From positions 80,281,567 through 80,345,566 of the forward strand of contig CM053269.1 in NCBI GenBank assembly GCA_028583415.1: a DNA stretch of 64,000 nt, written 5' to 3'. Under the pieces are notes generated by a model. That model ran no database searches and was not told where the DNA came from. It saw only the letters and a list, made by a program, of their open reading frames with translations. Every line of letters starts with the position of its first letter. Position 1 is the first letter of the stretch. Both the position numbers and the translations under genes were made by a program. Of the stretch, positions 43,953-56,207 are shown in pieces. The DNA is from Protea cynaroides. Its lineage: Eukaryota; Streptophyta; Magnoliopsida; Proteales; Proteaceae.

Positions 43953-46307
43953 TATAAGACATGTATTGAACTAACCGGTCTTACTACCTTGTACCAGGCC
44001 TACCTATCATGGTCGAGCCAAGTGGACCAAGTGCGTGAAGAAACCACAAGACCAGGTATGAAGTTTAACTCAAAAACAGTCAAATATGAGGGTAGGGTTG
44101 CATGCCTAAACAGGTGTGACCGACCCCACCTCAAAAGAGTCCAACCCATGACTTTTTGGTCGTGGGGTCGCATGACCAAAAAAACGTAGGGTCGACGGAT
44201 TCTGCGACCCTACTGCGACCCTACGAAAACAGTCAGAAATCAGAAATTAAGAAACCTTCCTAATTCGAAGGGGGGCTTTCCTAAACTCATTGGGGCATAT
44301 TATAGAGGGTTTCCCTTAGCCTCTTTCACTCCTTTAGAACCCTAATTTAAAGTGTGAGAGAGAAAAGAGAAGGAAGAGAAGTAGAATTGAAGAAGAAGGC
44401 CAAGAAAGAGAGGAAGTTCAGAGAAACCTCTGAATCTCACTAAACCTAAGGTATGAACCTAAATCCATACATGTAATAAGAGCCTAGAATGGTTTATGAA
44501 GAATAGAGGATTAGGAGAAACCCAAATCATTCATCCATGGACAAATTCCAAGAGAATCCATGGAGAAAATCATTATGGGCAATGGATAGTGTATAAAATT
44601 GTAGTTTGAGCCATTGAATGATCATAGGAAGCCAAAGGATTTAAACATGAAGGAATAGACTTTAGAGTAAAAGGTCGACACAGAACACGTGTGGTCGCAT
44701 GTAGGGTTGAATGATATCCGACCCCACAAGACCATATGATAGACCACATGCCCTCGGAAAGTCTCAGGGAGGGTGTGGTCGCACGTAGGGTCGAATCATG
44801 TCTGACCTCACCTGCGACCCTACACCCTAGGGTCGCAGAAACAGCTACCCTAGGTGCTATCTTATCCTGCGACCCTACCCCTGTGGTCGCAGAAACTAAG
44901 ACCCTAGGTGCTACCCCACCTGCGACCCCTCAGCTTTTATTATTCTAAACATACTGGAATTTATTCTAATTAAAATGTATTGACTTGTTAGGTCTTTCCT
45001 AGTGGTTTAAAGGTGAATTATAAAGCTTGAACGAGGAACTACTAGCAACCAAAGGTGAGGGAACAAGACCTAAACTAATTGACTAATAATAAACTATTTT
45101 CGTTTATTGAATCCAATACCATGAATGATTCTATGTTTGTATGATTGTAATGTGCATATCACATGTCATCCAATATTCATGTTATTACTGTTCATGCATA
45201 TTTAATTTCTGTTTATTTATAATATGATGTTAATGATGATGCTAGGAATAGGCATGTGATTGTATGTGTGTGGTTAATGTACTTGATGCGAGTAGAGCAT
45301 CAGGGGAAGGATGTGACACGGTGGTTCATCTTGATCACCAGACTCTAGCTCTATCTCTACTCAAGTCTTGTCCACTAACATCGTCGTATTGCCATTATCT
45401 TAGCAGAACTATTACGTCGTACGGCATCAGGGGAGGTGGTCTCAGACCGTGAAGTCTATGACTCTGTCGGGGGGCCTTAGCTCTATCTCTATGGGCGTAT
45501 TGAGGGATGCTGGGGTGAAGCCTTGGATACATTGTTTGACATTAGGATTGGTTAGTTGTGAGCCCAGTTTGCAAGCCCTCGCAAACAGGGGCTTACGTGT
45601 TGGTATAGGTAGAGCATCAGGGGAAGTGTGATGCGGTGCGGTCCTAAGCACTTGAGCTCTATCTCTATTCCATGGTGGGGTGGATGTGGACGACAACGGT
45701 GTTTGATCCATTAGGTGGGCTTACACACCCTGTGTATAGAGGTGAGGCGGCCATCAGACCTTTCTATTGCACATTACAAACTTATGAACCGGGCCAAAGA
45801 TATGAATTGAACGCATGCATATGTTTGTTGCATTGTTTTATTTGCTCACTGAGCCGTGATGTATGCTCACCCTTTCGACGTCGAATATTTTTAGTTGATG
45901 ATGTAGGTACCACAGTAGAAGACTATATGAAAGCTCCGATGTATGGACATGCAGCGGCGATGGATGCAGAAGTTATGATGGAGTCACATGATTCGTCATG
46001 CGAGTGCAACTCATGCATTTTTTATTAGATTTTGTTTAAGTTATATAGACGATGTAATTGATTAAATTATTTTAATTTACGCCTTAGTTTTTTTGAAGAT
46101 AATTGGATAATTTATTTATGTTATCATCTTTAGACTCTCAGTTCATTTAATATTAAAGACTTCCGCTATTGTGTATTTATTCTGATTTTGTTGTGGATGT
46201 ATATGGTTTAAGCAAATGGACACAACCTATTCGAGATCCTGGTTGAATCATTGGTTTATTGACGGTTCATCACACCATTCTGAATAGTACAGAATTGGGG
46301 TGTGACA
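43953..46307 (+). mobile_element. 5' LTR of chromovirus C (2355 bp)
   Basis: Ends in GGGGTGTGACA before the primer site. Word clusters lie at about 44089-44225 and 44680-44940 (TAGGGTCG and complement). TAGCTCTATCTCTA boxes occur near 45347, 45479 and 45657, each preceded by a GCATCAGGGG box. Confidence 0.9.
45906..46028 (+). CDS. Conserved 40-codon LTR reading frame, copy in C
   Basis: Starts GTTVEDYMKAPMYG after a TTGATGATGTAG box and ends SHDSSCECNSCIFY-stop, 40 codons. In C the frame is open upstream to an ATG at 45672 (118 residues in total) with a Cys-rich CICLLHCFICSL segment, but this upstream part is conserved less clearly in D and F. Whether the real start is upstream or the box is a splice acceptor is unknown. 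Not a family I recognise. Confidence 0.5.
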   Translation, partial: GTTVEDYMKAPMYGHAAAMDAEVMMESHDSSCECNSCIFY

Positions 46308-46309
46308 AC

Positions 46310-46322
46310 TTGGTATCAGAGC
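46310..46322 (+). other. tRNA-iMet primer-binding site of chromovirus C
   Basis: TTGGTATCAGAGC, intact, two bases inside the LTR end. Confidence 0.88.
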
Positions 46323-46598
46323 TCTCAGACCATGTCTATTAAACTGATATACTTCCACAAAGAGTTCGTGAACTGAGTTAGGATAAAATTTAAAAGTTGT
46401 AATACGAATACACTATAAGCACCTGTGTTGTATGAGACAAAAGTAAGAAAGAGAATAATGCACTATTAAAAGGAGAAACAAGTTTCATATACATCAAATA
46501 AAAAGCAACGTTTATACATATCTATCCAAATCAGAGTACAGTCCATAATCCATATAGTTACTCTGTAGTACAAAGAAAAACAAAAAGAAAAATATACA

Positions 46599-47898
46599 TC
46601 ATGGAGCTGGAGGTGCTGGAGGAAGAGGTGCCTCACGATCCCGGTCATAGTCCTCAGCATACACTCTAGTCAATCAGGCTACCTGAGTCTGGGTCATCTG
46701 GAGACTAGCTATCAACTGGGCCATCAAATGATCAGACGCACGTTGAGCATCTAGAAGCTCGCCTACTCTCCCATCAGTCGTGCACTGAGCATCTACAAGC
46801 TCTCCTACTCTCAAATCAGTCACGTGCTGAGCCTCTCTAATCTCATGCAGTAGTCCCATCATATCATCAGATGGTGGGTGTAAAGGACCAGTAGTGTGTG
46901 AAGGAGCCTGAGATGGACCAGCTCTAGTAGAATGTAGTGGTGATGGAGGAGGTATGGTGTCTACATCCATGAACATACAATCATCATCCTCAGCATCACC
47001 CCCATGGACCCCTGCTGCTGCTGTCGCCTCAGCGTCAGCTATCTCTACCCGGGTACGAGGATGCACCAGAGCGTTCCTCTCATCATCACTAACCTGCACA
47101 TCCCACATACCCATCGTGCAGATGGCCTCTCAGTCAAGGTCCGATGAGAAGGTATCCTCATGAATCCTCTCATCCAATAAATCAAAGTGTAGGCGTGTGA
47201 GCAGTGTAGTGATCAGACATCCGTAGGGCAGGTTGCCTAGCTGACCGTGTACAGTAGCACGGATCATCATCCGGATGATAATATAAGGAAGGCAGACAGG
47301 CTACCTAGTGCAAATGCAGTACAGGACATACTGGGTCAACTGGGAAATCCTATCATAATGGCCACTCGGGGGATCAGGTTGTGCTGAATGATCTTGTAGT
47401 ACACCTGAGGCTCTGGCCGTAGGTTGATCGCCTTCATTTCCCAGTGACACCTCTAAGGAGTTGACTATCGATCTCAGCACGCATCATCAAAGAAAGGAAC
47501 TAGGGTTCTTTAGGAGCACAGTACACCAAGGGGCCGTCATTTGATATGCCCAGGAGATCAGCCAACTGCTGGCAGTTGAATGAAACTTTCACCCCTTTTA
47601 CATAGCTGGTAATCCTGAGCTCCCTACCCCTCTCTATATCATTGTGATCCCCCACTATCTGGAGGTTGCAATAGAACTGCTTCACCAAAGCAGGACAGGT
47701 ACAAGCCTCATAGGTGATCACAGGAAGTCAGCCCATGTCACCGAAAGCACCCTCTACGTTAAACAAGGCTAGACTAGCCAAGTTTACACAGCGACCCCCT
47801 TCTACTTTCTTATGCTCATAGCGAGCATATTGAGCCTCTGCCTTATTGGAGCGGAAACGAATGGGATCATGAGCCCTAGGAACCTTAGTACGAGCCAT
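46599..47898 (-). pseudogene. Antisense ORF of chromovirus C
   Basis: On the minus strand an ATG at 47896-47898 starts MARTKVPRAHDPIRFRS, followed by HKKVEGGRCVNLASLALFN, ACTCPALVKQFYCNLQI, TSYVKGVKVSFNCQQLADLLGI and VYCAPKEP. A stop and frameshift follow. The frame reopens with an acidic GGDAEDDD region, Ser/Pro linker, and LLDAQ heptads to a stop near 46670 and a final stop at 46599. The start resembles plant 'putative plant transposon protein' sequences (an FYxNL-VKG-LLGI-YCAP pattern). It lies between the primer site and gag on the opposite strand, with an intron just before the ATG (47904-48343). Function unknown; this copy is broken. Confidence 0.75.
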
Positions 47899-47903
47899 AC
47901 TAT

Positions 47904-48343
47904 CTGCAAAGACACATAACAATAAACAAGATATTAGATATGGTGAAAAATTCAAAATTTCGGCATTATAACGGCATGATTTGGCCAAAAGCCTTACTTT
48001 TCACCCAAACAGCTGGGCAGGAGGACTTACATATGTTCCAAACCATCCTGCAAAGCTCATACAGTTGGAAATTTAATCTAGGAAGATCGAATTTGAAGAA
48101 ATTTCAATAATTTAGAAAAATCTTGAAAATTAGGTCAAAAAATGGAAAATTTCAAGTTTCTCGATAACCAACCGATGAAACTCAAATATTTTTGAGAGCT
48201 TTCGTCCATTGGGTAGCCAATAGCAAAAGCCCCCAACAAAAAAAAAAATTACGGTTAAAAAAAATTTAATTTGAAGAAAACGATGTAAATGGAGAAAAAC
48301 CTAGTTTTGAAAGCTTAAAAATGAGAAACAGTAGAGAGCATAC
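47904..48343 (-). other. Predicted 5' UTR intron of the antisense ORF (C)
   Basis: On the minus strand the donor CTTCAG|GTATGC and the acceptor CTTTGCAG|ATAGT enclose 440 nt; the ATG begins five bases after the acceptor. Element D has the same arrangement with 441 nt. Predicted from sequence only. Confidence 0.55.
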
Positions 48344-48496
48344 CTGAAGAGAAGGAGCGGAAGTCATGAACGGAAGAAACAATCACCAAACCCTAGGGGT
48401 CGATACTGTAGCAACTCAGGGGAAGCGAGTTGAGTTGGAAGAAAAAAAAAGAGTAGGAAATGAATCCAAAATCAGGTTTAAAAACCTAATTTTGGA

Positions 48497-48705
48497 TCGT
48501 AGGGTCACAAAATTTGACAAAATGTGCGACCCTACGACCGACCCTACCATCGACCCTAGGCTCTCGGTGATCTGACAGACACCGTGTGGTCGGACCTAGG
48601 GTCGGACATATACCGAACCTAGGCTCTCGGTGAGCTGACAGTGTTCTTAAGGTCGCATACCCTAGGGTCGAATACAATGCGACCCTACCATCGACCCTAC
48701 GATGG
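48497..48705. repeat. Word cluster before gag in C
   Basis: TAGGGTCG and CGACCCTA words alternate (for example GCGACCCTACGACCGACCCTACCATCGACCC in pieces), corresponding to 13720-13990 in B. One of the 74-bp units of B is missing here. Confidence 0.8.
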
Positions 48706-48848
48706 AAAATTCAGTATTTTCTCTAAATGACTTGAAAAATTGGAAATTTACATTGATTAGTTGGATTTTGACTTGAGAATAACTTATATAGATTGCCTCA
48801 CATGTTCTATGATTGTTTTTCAGACACTACCACCACCAGAACAGGAAA

Positions 48849-50125
48849 TGGCTGGGCGAAGAGTGACCAGACGAGGCCGTAACCCAATTCCACCACCACC
48901 ACCACTTGTGGGAGAGGACAGCCACGAAAATCCTAAAGGACAAGATAATCAGAATATGACAACACTAGGAGCTAATGGCCAGACAAATCCTACAAACTTG
49001 CTAGCCCCACCTACAGATTTGGCCACAACAGTAATGAACTTGGCACAACAACTACAGCAAATACAGCAGGTGCAAGCCAATATGCAAGCTGCTATAGGAA
49101 TGGTTTTTCCAACTGCACATACGACACCTATGCCAGCCAGACAAGCTAGCACAGTACCAGGGGGTAGCAACACAGTACCAAGCACCTCAAATGCCAGTTG
49201 TGCATGCTCCAGTACAGAACCCTGAGGTAGCCCAAGGCAGCTATCAGTATCAACCACCTATGTATGGGGCCTATGCTCAGTATCAGTTGGACCACTCACG
49301 ACTGATCGAGCATTTTTTGAAAATGAAGCCTAAAAAATATAATGGTAAGCCAGCGGATCCTTTGTGGCCAGCTCATTGATCGATGAAATGGAAAGGAATT
49401 TCATGATGATGACGGTTAATGAGGAGGAGAAAGTATTATGTGCAACATTCATGCTGAAAGGCGATGCACACCACTGGTGGAAGTCTACTCGGACTTATTT
49501 GTTGACCAAGTACGCCCAATTGACCTGGGCTATCTATAAGGAGGCATTCTTTGAAAAGTACTTTCCCAGAAGTTTCAGAGATGCTATGGAGAGAGAGTTC
49601 CTAAGTTTGTATTAGGGACAGATGACTGTGGATGCATACCAACAGCGTTATGAAGAGCTGTTTTTCTTTGCACCAGCTAGCATGCAAGAGAAAAATACTA
49701 AGATACGAAGGTTCGTCATGGGACTTCGGGAAAGCATCAGGGAGCATGTTCTGGGATTGGAGAAGAAAGTTTACAATGAAGCAGTACAGATTGCTCGAGG
49801 AATAGAGTCGAGCCAGAAGGAGAGCTACTTTGCTCAAAATAGAGGTATAAAAAGGTCAAATGAAAATTCATACTACGGAGGGAATACAAGGACATTCAAA
49901 CCCTTACGTACTCAAGGCTTTAATGCTACAGCCAAGACCACTCCAGTAGCCCAACAACAACAAAAGCAAAATAATGAAGGAGTAAAATGCTATAACTGCA
50001 ACCAAGTGGGACATTTTTCCAGGGAATGTCCTAAGCCCAGGAGGCAGCTACAGCAAGGAAAGGTTTATGCTGTTACATCTGAGGATGCTGTCGCATCGCC
50101 TGACGTGGTTACAGGTATGACCTGA
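48849..50125 (+). pseudogene. gag of chromovirus C
   Basis: Begins MAGRRVTRRGRNPIPPPPP, which follows a TTTTTCAG acceptor-like site at 48819-48826. Gln-rich helix (LAQQLQQIQQVQANMQAA), then a frameshift near 49190, the retro-gag domain (LDHSRLIEHFLKMKPKKYNG; DEMERNF; GDAHHWWKSTR; EKYFPRSFRDAMEREF), a second frameshift at 49378 and a stop at 49614. The C-terminal part has an intact CCHC zinc knuckle, CYNCNQVGHFSREC (about 49990-50030). Gag forms the particle that packages element RNA. Two frameshifts and one stop disable it. Confidence 0.9.
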
Positions 50126-50149
50126 ACCTTTCATTTTATGTTACATTGT

Positions 50150-51307
50150 GTGAGCATGTAGACTAAATTAAAACAAATCACAGGTATCGTACCTACTAAT
50201 GGCATACCCGCTAGAGTACTCTTTGATTCTGGAGCTACTCATTCTTTTATATCAGTGACATTTGGAAAAAAGCTAAATCTACCCCTCAGATCTTTAGACT
50301 ACAAATTGCTTGTACGAATGCCTATGGGATTAGAAGTGGGATTAGAAAAAGATTATGGACCATGTCCAGTTCTTATCAACGAGAAGATTTTGGATGCAAC
50401 CTTGATTCAACTCGAGATGGCAGACTTTGATGTTATCTTGGGAATGGATTAGTTAGATCGGCATTCTACAAACCTATTGTGTGCAGAAAAGAAATTGACA
50501 TTTAGAGACAAGGAAGGAGCAGAGTTTAGTTTTGCGGGAACCAAACTTCCCCGTAAACGAAAACTCATCCTCCCTGCATTAAAGGCTAGAAAATGCCTTG
50601 AGAAAGGAGGAGTTGGGTATCTAGTATCCGTGGTCGACCTCACCAAGGAAGCTCCACGAATGGAAGATATTGATATTGTGTGTGACTTTCCAGATGTATT
50701 TCCTAAGGAACTACCAGGACTACCACCCAACCGAGCGACAGAGTTCGTTATAGATCTTATACCCGGAGCCGCGCCAGTATCTAAAGCACCCTATCGAATG
50801 GCTCCTACTGAACTAAAGGAACTGAAGGTACAGTTACAGGAACTACTGGACAAGGGTTATATCAGACCTAGCATATCACCATGGGGGGCGCCAGTATTGT
50901 TTGTAAAGAAGAAGGACGGTAGCGTTCGACTGTGTATAGACTACCGAGAACTGAATAAGCTTACAATCAAGAATTGATACCCGTTGCCTCGGATCGATGA
51001 CTTGTTTGATCAGTTGCAAGGTGCCAAGGTGTTCTCCAAGATTGATCTTCGGTTAGGATACCATCAGTTAAAGATTAAAGAAGGTGATATTCCAAAGACA
51101 GCATTCAGAATAAGATACGGACATTATGAATTTTTAGTCATGTCTTTTGGATTGACTAACGCACCCGCAACTTTAATGGAACTCATGAATCGGGTATTCC
51201 ACGATATGTTGGATACGTCACTCATTGTGTTTATTGATGATATATTGGTCTACTCCAAGGACAAGGGAACTCATGTCATGCATGTAAGAGCCGCTTGCAG
51301 CGACTAA
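50150..51307 (+). pseudogene. Protease and RT of chromovirus C, truncated
   Basis: Protease active site DSGATHSF at about 50225-50250 and ADFDVILGMD near 50425, where the next Trp codon is a stop. RT: SPWGAPVLFVKKKDGSVRL, a stop at 50976 in place of an Arg or other codon before YPLPRIDDLFDQL, KIDLRLGYHQL, SFGLTNAPATL and VFIDDILVYS with both catalytic Asp residues. The RT frame breaks near 51300 and the sequence ends at 51360. RNase H and integrase are deleted. The remaining motifs agree closely with those of B and D. Confidence 0.9.
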
Positions 51308-51360
51308 GGAAAGAGAAGCTTCACGCCAAATTTATAAAGTGTGAGTTTTAGCTAAATGAG

Positions 51361-52596
51361 GTCGACACAGAACACGTGTGGTCGTACGTAGGGTCAAATG
51401 ATATCAGACCCGACGAGACCATATGATAGACCACATGCCCTAGGTAATTCTCAGGGAGGGTGTGGTCGCACGTAGGGTCGAATCATGTCTGACCCCACCT
51501 GCGACCCTACACCCTAGGGTCACAGAAACTGCTACCCTAGGTGCTACCCTACCCTGCCACCCTACCCCTGTAGTCGCAGAAACTGAGACCCCAGGTACTA
51601 CCCCACCTGCGACCCCTCAGCTTCTGTTATTCTAAACATATTGGAATTTATTCTAATTAAAATGTATCGACTTGTTAGGTCATTCCAATGGTTTAAAGGT
51701 GAATTATAAAGCTTGAACGGGGAACTACTAGCAACCAAAGGTGAGATAACAAGACCTAAACTAATTGGCTGATAATAAACTATTTTCGTTTATTGAGTCC
51801 AATACAATGAATGATTATATGCTTGTATGATTGTAATGTGCATATCACATGTCATCCAATATTCCTGTTATTACTGTTCATGCGTATTTAATTTTCGTTT
51901 ATTTATAATATGATGTTGATGATGACGCTAGGAATAGGCATGTGATTGTATTTGTGTGGTTAGTGTACTTGATGCGAGTCGAGCATCAAAGGGAGGACGT
52001 GACACTGTGGTTCATCCTGGTCACCATACTCTAGCTCTATCTCTACTCAAGTCTTGTCCACTAACATCGTCGTATCGCCATTACCTTAGTAGAACTATTA
52101 CGTCGTAGAGCATCAGGGGATGTGGTCTCAGACCGTGTAGTCTCTGACTCTGTCGGGGGGCCTTAGCTCTATCTCTATGGACGTATTGAGGGATGCTAGG
52201 GTGAGGCCTTGGATACACTGTTTGACGTTAGGATTGGTTAGTTGCGAGCTCAGTTTGTAAGCCCTTGCCAACAGGAGCTTACGTGTTGGTATGGGTAGAT
52301 CATCAGGGGATGTGTGATGCGGTGCGGTCCTAAGCACTTTAGCTCTATCTCTATTCCTTGGTGGGGTGGATGTGGACGACAATGGTGTTTGATCCGTTGG
52401 GCGGGTTTACACACCCTGTGTATAGAGGTGAGGCGGCCACCAAACATTTCTATTGCACATTGCAAACTTATGAACCGGGCCAAAGATATGAATTGAACGT
52501 ATGCATATGTTTGTTGCATTGTTTTGTTTGCTCACTGAGCTATGATGTGTGCTTACCCTTTCGACGTCGAATATTTTTTGTTGATGATGCAGGTAC
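51361..52596 (+). mobile_element. Fragment of the 3' LTR of chromovirus C
   Basis: Aligns with 44673-45909 of the C 5' LTR. It starts in mid-LTR at the deletion joint and stops at GGTAC (52592-52596), where D begins. The break by D falls at the first codons of the 40-codon LTR frame. Confidence 0.9.
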
Positions 52597-54796
52597 TGTC
52601 ACACCCCAATTTTGGCAGAACCAGAAGTGTGAGTGAACCGTCACTGAACCAACGGCTCACACCAGGATCTCAATAAGACCATATCCACTCATACAAACCA
52701 TTGCACATAACCACAATCAGAATAATAATAAATACAGCGAAAGTCTTTAATAAAATGAACTGAGTAATCTATTGATAGATTTAAATAAAATATTCAATTA
52801 TTCAACTAACCAAAACATAAATAATATCTTTACATCAACTTCATTCCAACTGAAAATAATTAAAATAAATATAATCAAATCAAATCCTAAAGGTACACGC
52901 AGAAAGGGCACTCGCATGAAGCGTCATGCTCGTCCTCTCCTGCCTGCACATCCAGAGCAGCCACGCCTCCATACGCCGGCACGCTCATGTAGTCATCCAC
53001 CGTGTAACCTGCATCAACATCTAAAAATGGTGTATACACAAGGGTGAGCTCATAACTTAGCTCAGTAAGACAATCAAACAATGTAACATTTATATGCATG
53101 AGTAATAATCATATTATGTTATAGACTGGTTTAAGTTTGCAATGTGCTATAGAAAGGATTGGCGGCCACCGCACCTCTATACATGAGTGTGTGAAGCTGC
53201 CCAGTAGATCACACCACTGCCGTCCCACATGCACCCACCATGGAATAGAGATAGAGCTAAGGCGTCCCGATCAACATCGCCAACACCTCCCCTGATGCCC
53301 TACCCATACCAACACGTAAGCCCCTATTGGCGAGGGCTTGCAAACTGGGCTCGCAACTAACCAATCCTACATGTCATCACAATAGGCCATAACCCAACAC
53401 AGCTCCCTACGGCGTAGAGATAGAGCTAGAGTCTGGTGGCCAGGCCGAAGACCACAATACCACGTCCTCCCCCTGATGCCCTACCCGCACCAAACATGCT
53501 AAGACAGAACAATACGACAGATAGACCCTATCCCAACATAACTCCCTACGGCATAGAGATAGAGCTAGAGTCTAGTGGTCAGGCCGAAGATCACAATACC
53601 ACGTCCTTCCCCTGATGCCCTACCCGCATCAAGCATGCTAAGATAGAATACTACGAAAAGGTGCTAGTGTGAGGAATGATCCCAGACCCCAGGCCCTTCC
53701 CATTCCATCCACCAACGAAAACAATCACATGCCTAACAATCACATCCTAGCATAGCGAGTATGCATGAACAATAATAATAACTGAAAGTAAAGGATGGCA
53801 TGCGAATACGCACAAACATCAATCCACAGAGTCATAGTTATTAACAACGGTTTATTGTCCATTAGATTATTAGGGTTTAGGTCTGATTCCCTTACAGGTC
53901 GCAGCACTGTGGGAAAACCTGCGACCGGTATGGTCAGTCGGTCCCCACAGACCAGCCCCCAAAAGGTACCGATCGCAGTACCGGTCGCACAAGGTGCAAC
54001 CGGTATAGTAGACCGGTATGTCTCCGGAAGACCATACGTCCGGTTCTCGACTACCATCGATCATCCCCTATTGATCCTAGGGTTTCTCCTACCCATTCTA
54101 GGTTTGAGCACTGAGTTAGAATTGTTTCCAACTCTATTCAAGTCCTAGCTTTGATTTCTTCCTAGAACTCGAATCTAGGGTTTACCGACTAGATTAGGGT
54201 TTGTCGGTAAAAATAGGGTTATTGGCAAAATAGGGTTTTAGATCAATACCTGCTTTGCATGGTATTGATTTAAGAAACCTAACCATACTAGAGTCATAAT
54301 CCTAGAGTCATAATGTAAAAGAATGTTTAAGCACTCACCGTCGACTAGCGGTAAGGTGTTCTTCGTCGAAATAGCAATATCGGCTCTTCTTAGCTTCTCT
54401 TCCTTCTTGAGCCTCTTTCTCCTTTCTAGGGTTTGTGAGGATCAATGGAAGGGATTCTAGGAGGTTTAGAGGTGTTTATATAGGCTAGGTTTAGGTTTAG
54501 GTTTAGGAAGCCTTCTAGGATTAGGAAAGTCTTAGGGTTTGAAATTTGGAAAGTAGGACCCACAGAGATCCGGTTCCGGATCTTGATAGTCTGTTGACTA
54601 TACCGGTCGATCGGTACCAATGCTAAGACCGGTACCATCGACCTGTATGACTAAATTCATACCTAATTTGGTCCGTTTGGTCTGATTTCATACCTGGTTG
54701 TCATCCGTTCGTCCCGTCTGACCCGGTGATGATTGGAAGACCTGTTACGACATTAAATCAAGGTTTAGATCGGGTTCATGGAGTGCGGGTCTTACA
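52597..54796 (-). mobile_element. 3' LTR of chromovirus D (2200 bp)
   Basis: Plus-strand ends TGTCACACCCC and GGGTCTTACA. Compared with the 5' LTR it has a deletion just after GATTCCCTTAC (about 53897), removing the segment that reads CTGACGCTCG in the 5' copy. Words of the CCGGTCGCA/ACCGGTA type lie at 53897-54060 and 54595-54650. Confidence 0.9.
52887..53009 (-). CDS. Conserved 40-codon LTR reading frame, copy in D 3' LTR
   Basis: Forty codons plus stop after a GTTGATGCAG box: GYTVDDYMSVPAYGG at the start and HDASCECPFCVYL at the end. It is identical to C at 19 of 40 positions though the DNA is well diverged. The frame stays open upstream to an ATG at 53097-53099. Function unknown. Confidence 0.5.
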   Translation of the reverse strand, partial: GYTVDDYMSVPAYGGVAALDVQAGEDEHDASCECPFCVYL

Positions 54797-54900
54797 ACTC
54801 CCCCACCCTTAAAAGAAATTTCGTCCCTGAATTTTTCATGTAGGTTTCACAACTCCACCACCCTTAAAAAAAATTTTGGCCTCGAAATTTGAACGTACCT
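54797..54900 (-). repeat. Polypurine tract of D, in a tandem duplication
   Basis: On the minus strand TTTTAAGGGTGGGGGAGTT precedes the LTR start. A diverged second copy (TTTTAAGGGTGGTGGAGTT) lies about 55 bp further in, each followed toward the LTR by a TTGTRA-like end and preceded by a GAAATTT box. The primary tract is the one abutting the LTR. Confidence 0.75.
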
Positions 54901-56162
54901 TGGTCATCGAAAAGGTTAGGGTATTCCTTTCTCATTGCGTTCGCTTCCTCCCAAGTAATTTCTTCTACATCTTAGCTTTTCCAATGCACTTTGACATAGT
55001 GGATATCCTTGCTTCGAAGGTGTTGTACCTTTCGGCTTGTGAGCATTACAGGTATTACTTCAAATGTCAAGTCCGCTGTCAAGTCTGGTGGGTCTGCTGT
55101 CAAGATGTGCGATGGATCCCTGACATACTTCTTTAATAAAGATACATGGAACACGTCATGAACGCTTGACATGGATGGTGGTAGAGCCAGTTGATATGCC
55201 ACATTACCACGTCTGGTCAATATCTCATATGGTCCTACGTACCTGGGGCATAGCTTCCCCTTATTACCAAACCGTTTCAGACCTCGCACAGGTGATATTT
55301 TCAAGAATACTTTGTCACCCACTGCGAACTCCAGATCTCGACGTCGGTTATCCGCATAGTGCTTCTGTCAAACTTGAGCTGTCTTCACTCTTTCCTTGAT
55401 CTGATCAATCACTCGACAAGTTTCTTCGACAAACTCCGATCCTACAATTCTTCTTTCTCCCACCTCATTCCATAATAGAGGTGTACGACATTTCTTCCCA
55501 TAGAGTGCCTCATATGGCGCCATCTGAATTGTAGCCTGGTAGCTATTGTTATACGCGAACTCGATGAGCAATAGCTTTTCATCCCAAGCTCCTTTGAAAT
55601 CTAGGGCACAAGCTCGGAGCATATCTTCTAAAATTTGAATAGTTCGTTCTGACTGCCCGTCCGTCTGAGGGTGAAAAGTTGTACTAAACTTCAACTTGGT
55701 TCCCATAGCTTTCTATAATCCTTCCCAGAACTTTGATGTAAAATGGGGATCTCTGTCAGATACTATACTCTCTGGGACGCCATGAAGTTTGACTATATTA
55801 TCTACATATATCTTGGCTAGCTCCTCCATGGTATACTGAGGTCTAACCGCAATGAATCGAGTTGTCTTAGTAAGTTGATCGACTATAACCCAAACTGCAT
55901 CCACCGACCTTGGTGTCAAGGGTAGGCTAGTGACAAAATCCATTGTGATATAATCCCACTTCCATGCAGGTTATAGTAGTGGTTGTAGCAAACCTGCGGG
56001 TCTCTGCCTTTCTACTTTAACTTGCTGGCAATTCAGACATTGGAATACGGAACGAGCTACATCCGCTTTCATACCCCTCCACCAATATAATCTTCTTAAA
56101 TCATGGTACATTTTGGTGCTTCCTGGATGTACCGAGTATGGAGTGTAATGAGCTTCTGTCAT
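54900..56162 (-). pseudogene. Integrase with C-terminal chromodomain, chromovirus D
   Basis: HPGSTKMYHDLRRLYWW with CLNCQQVKVERQRPAG is the zinc-binding N-terminus (56162-55971). The core has MDFVTSLPLTPRS, IVSDRDPHFTSKFW and SERTIQILEDML, giving the D, D, E triad (55943-55600). The C-terminus has a GDKVFLKISP segment, and then a chromodomain: IHYVKVHWKS, a stop, EEITWEEANAMRKEYPNLF (about 55020-54910). Integrase inserts the cDNA; the chromodomain of this clade (Tekay/Del type) directs insertion to chromatin with histone marks. Stops at four points make it inactive. Confidence 0.9.
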
Positions 56163-56207
56163 AACTCTATCTCTGATATTTGAGTTCTCACTCTCGGGTA
56201 TACATAA

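Larger units (their letters stand above)
43953..52596 (+). mobile_element. Chromovirus C, Ty3/gypsy, internally deleted
   Basis: 5' LTR 43953-46307, primer site 46310-46322, antisense ORF, gag, protease and RT on the plus strand. A deletion then joins RT (51360) to the middle of the 3' LTR (51361), removing RNase H, integrase and the first third of the 3' LTR. The 3' LTR is itself split by element D at 52597. The element inserted in LTR F; its LTR start is mutated (TATAAGAC for TGTAAGAC). Confidence 0.9.
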
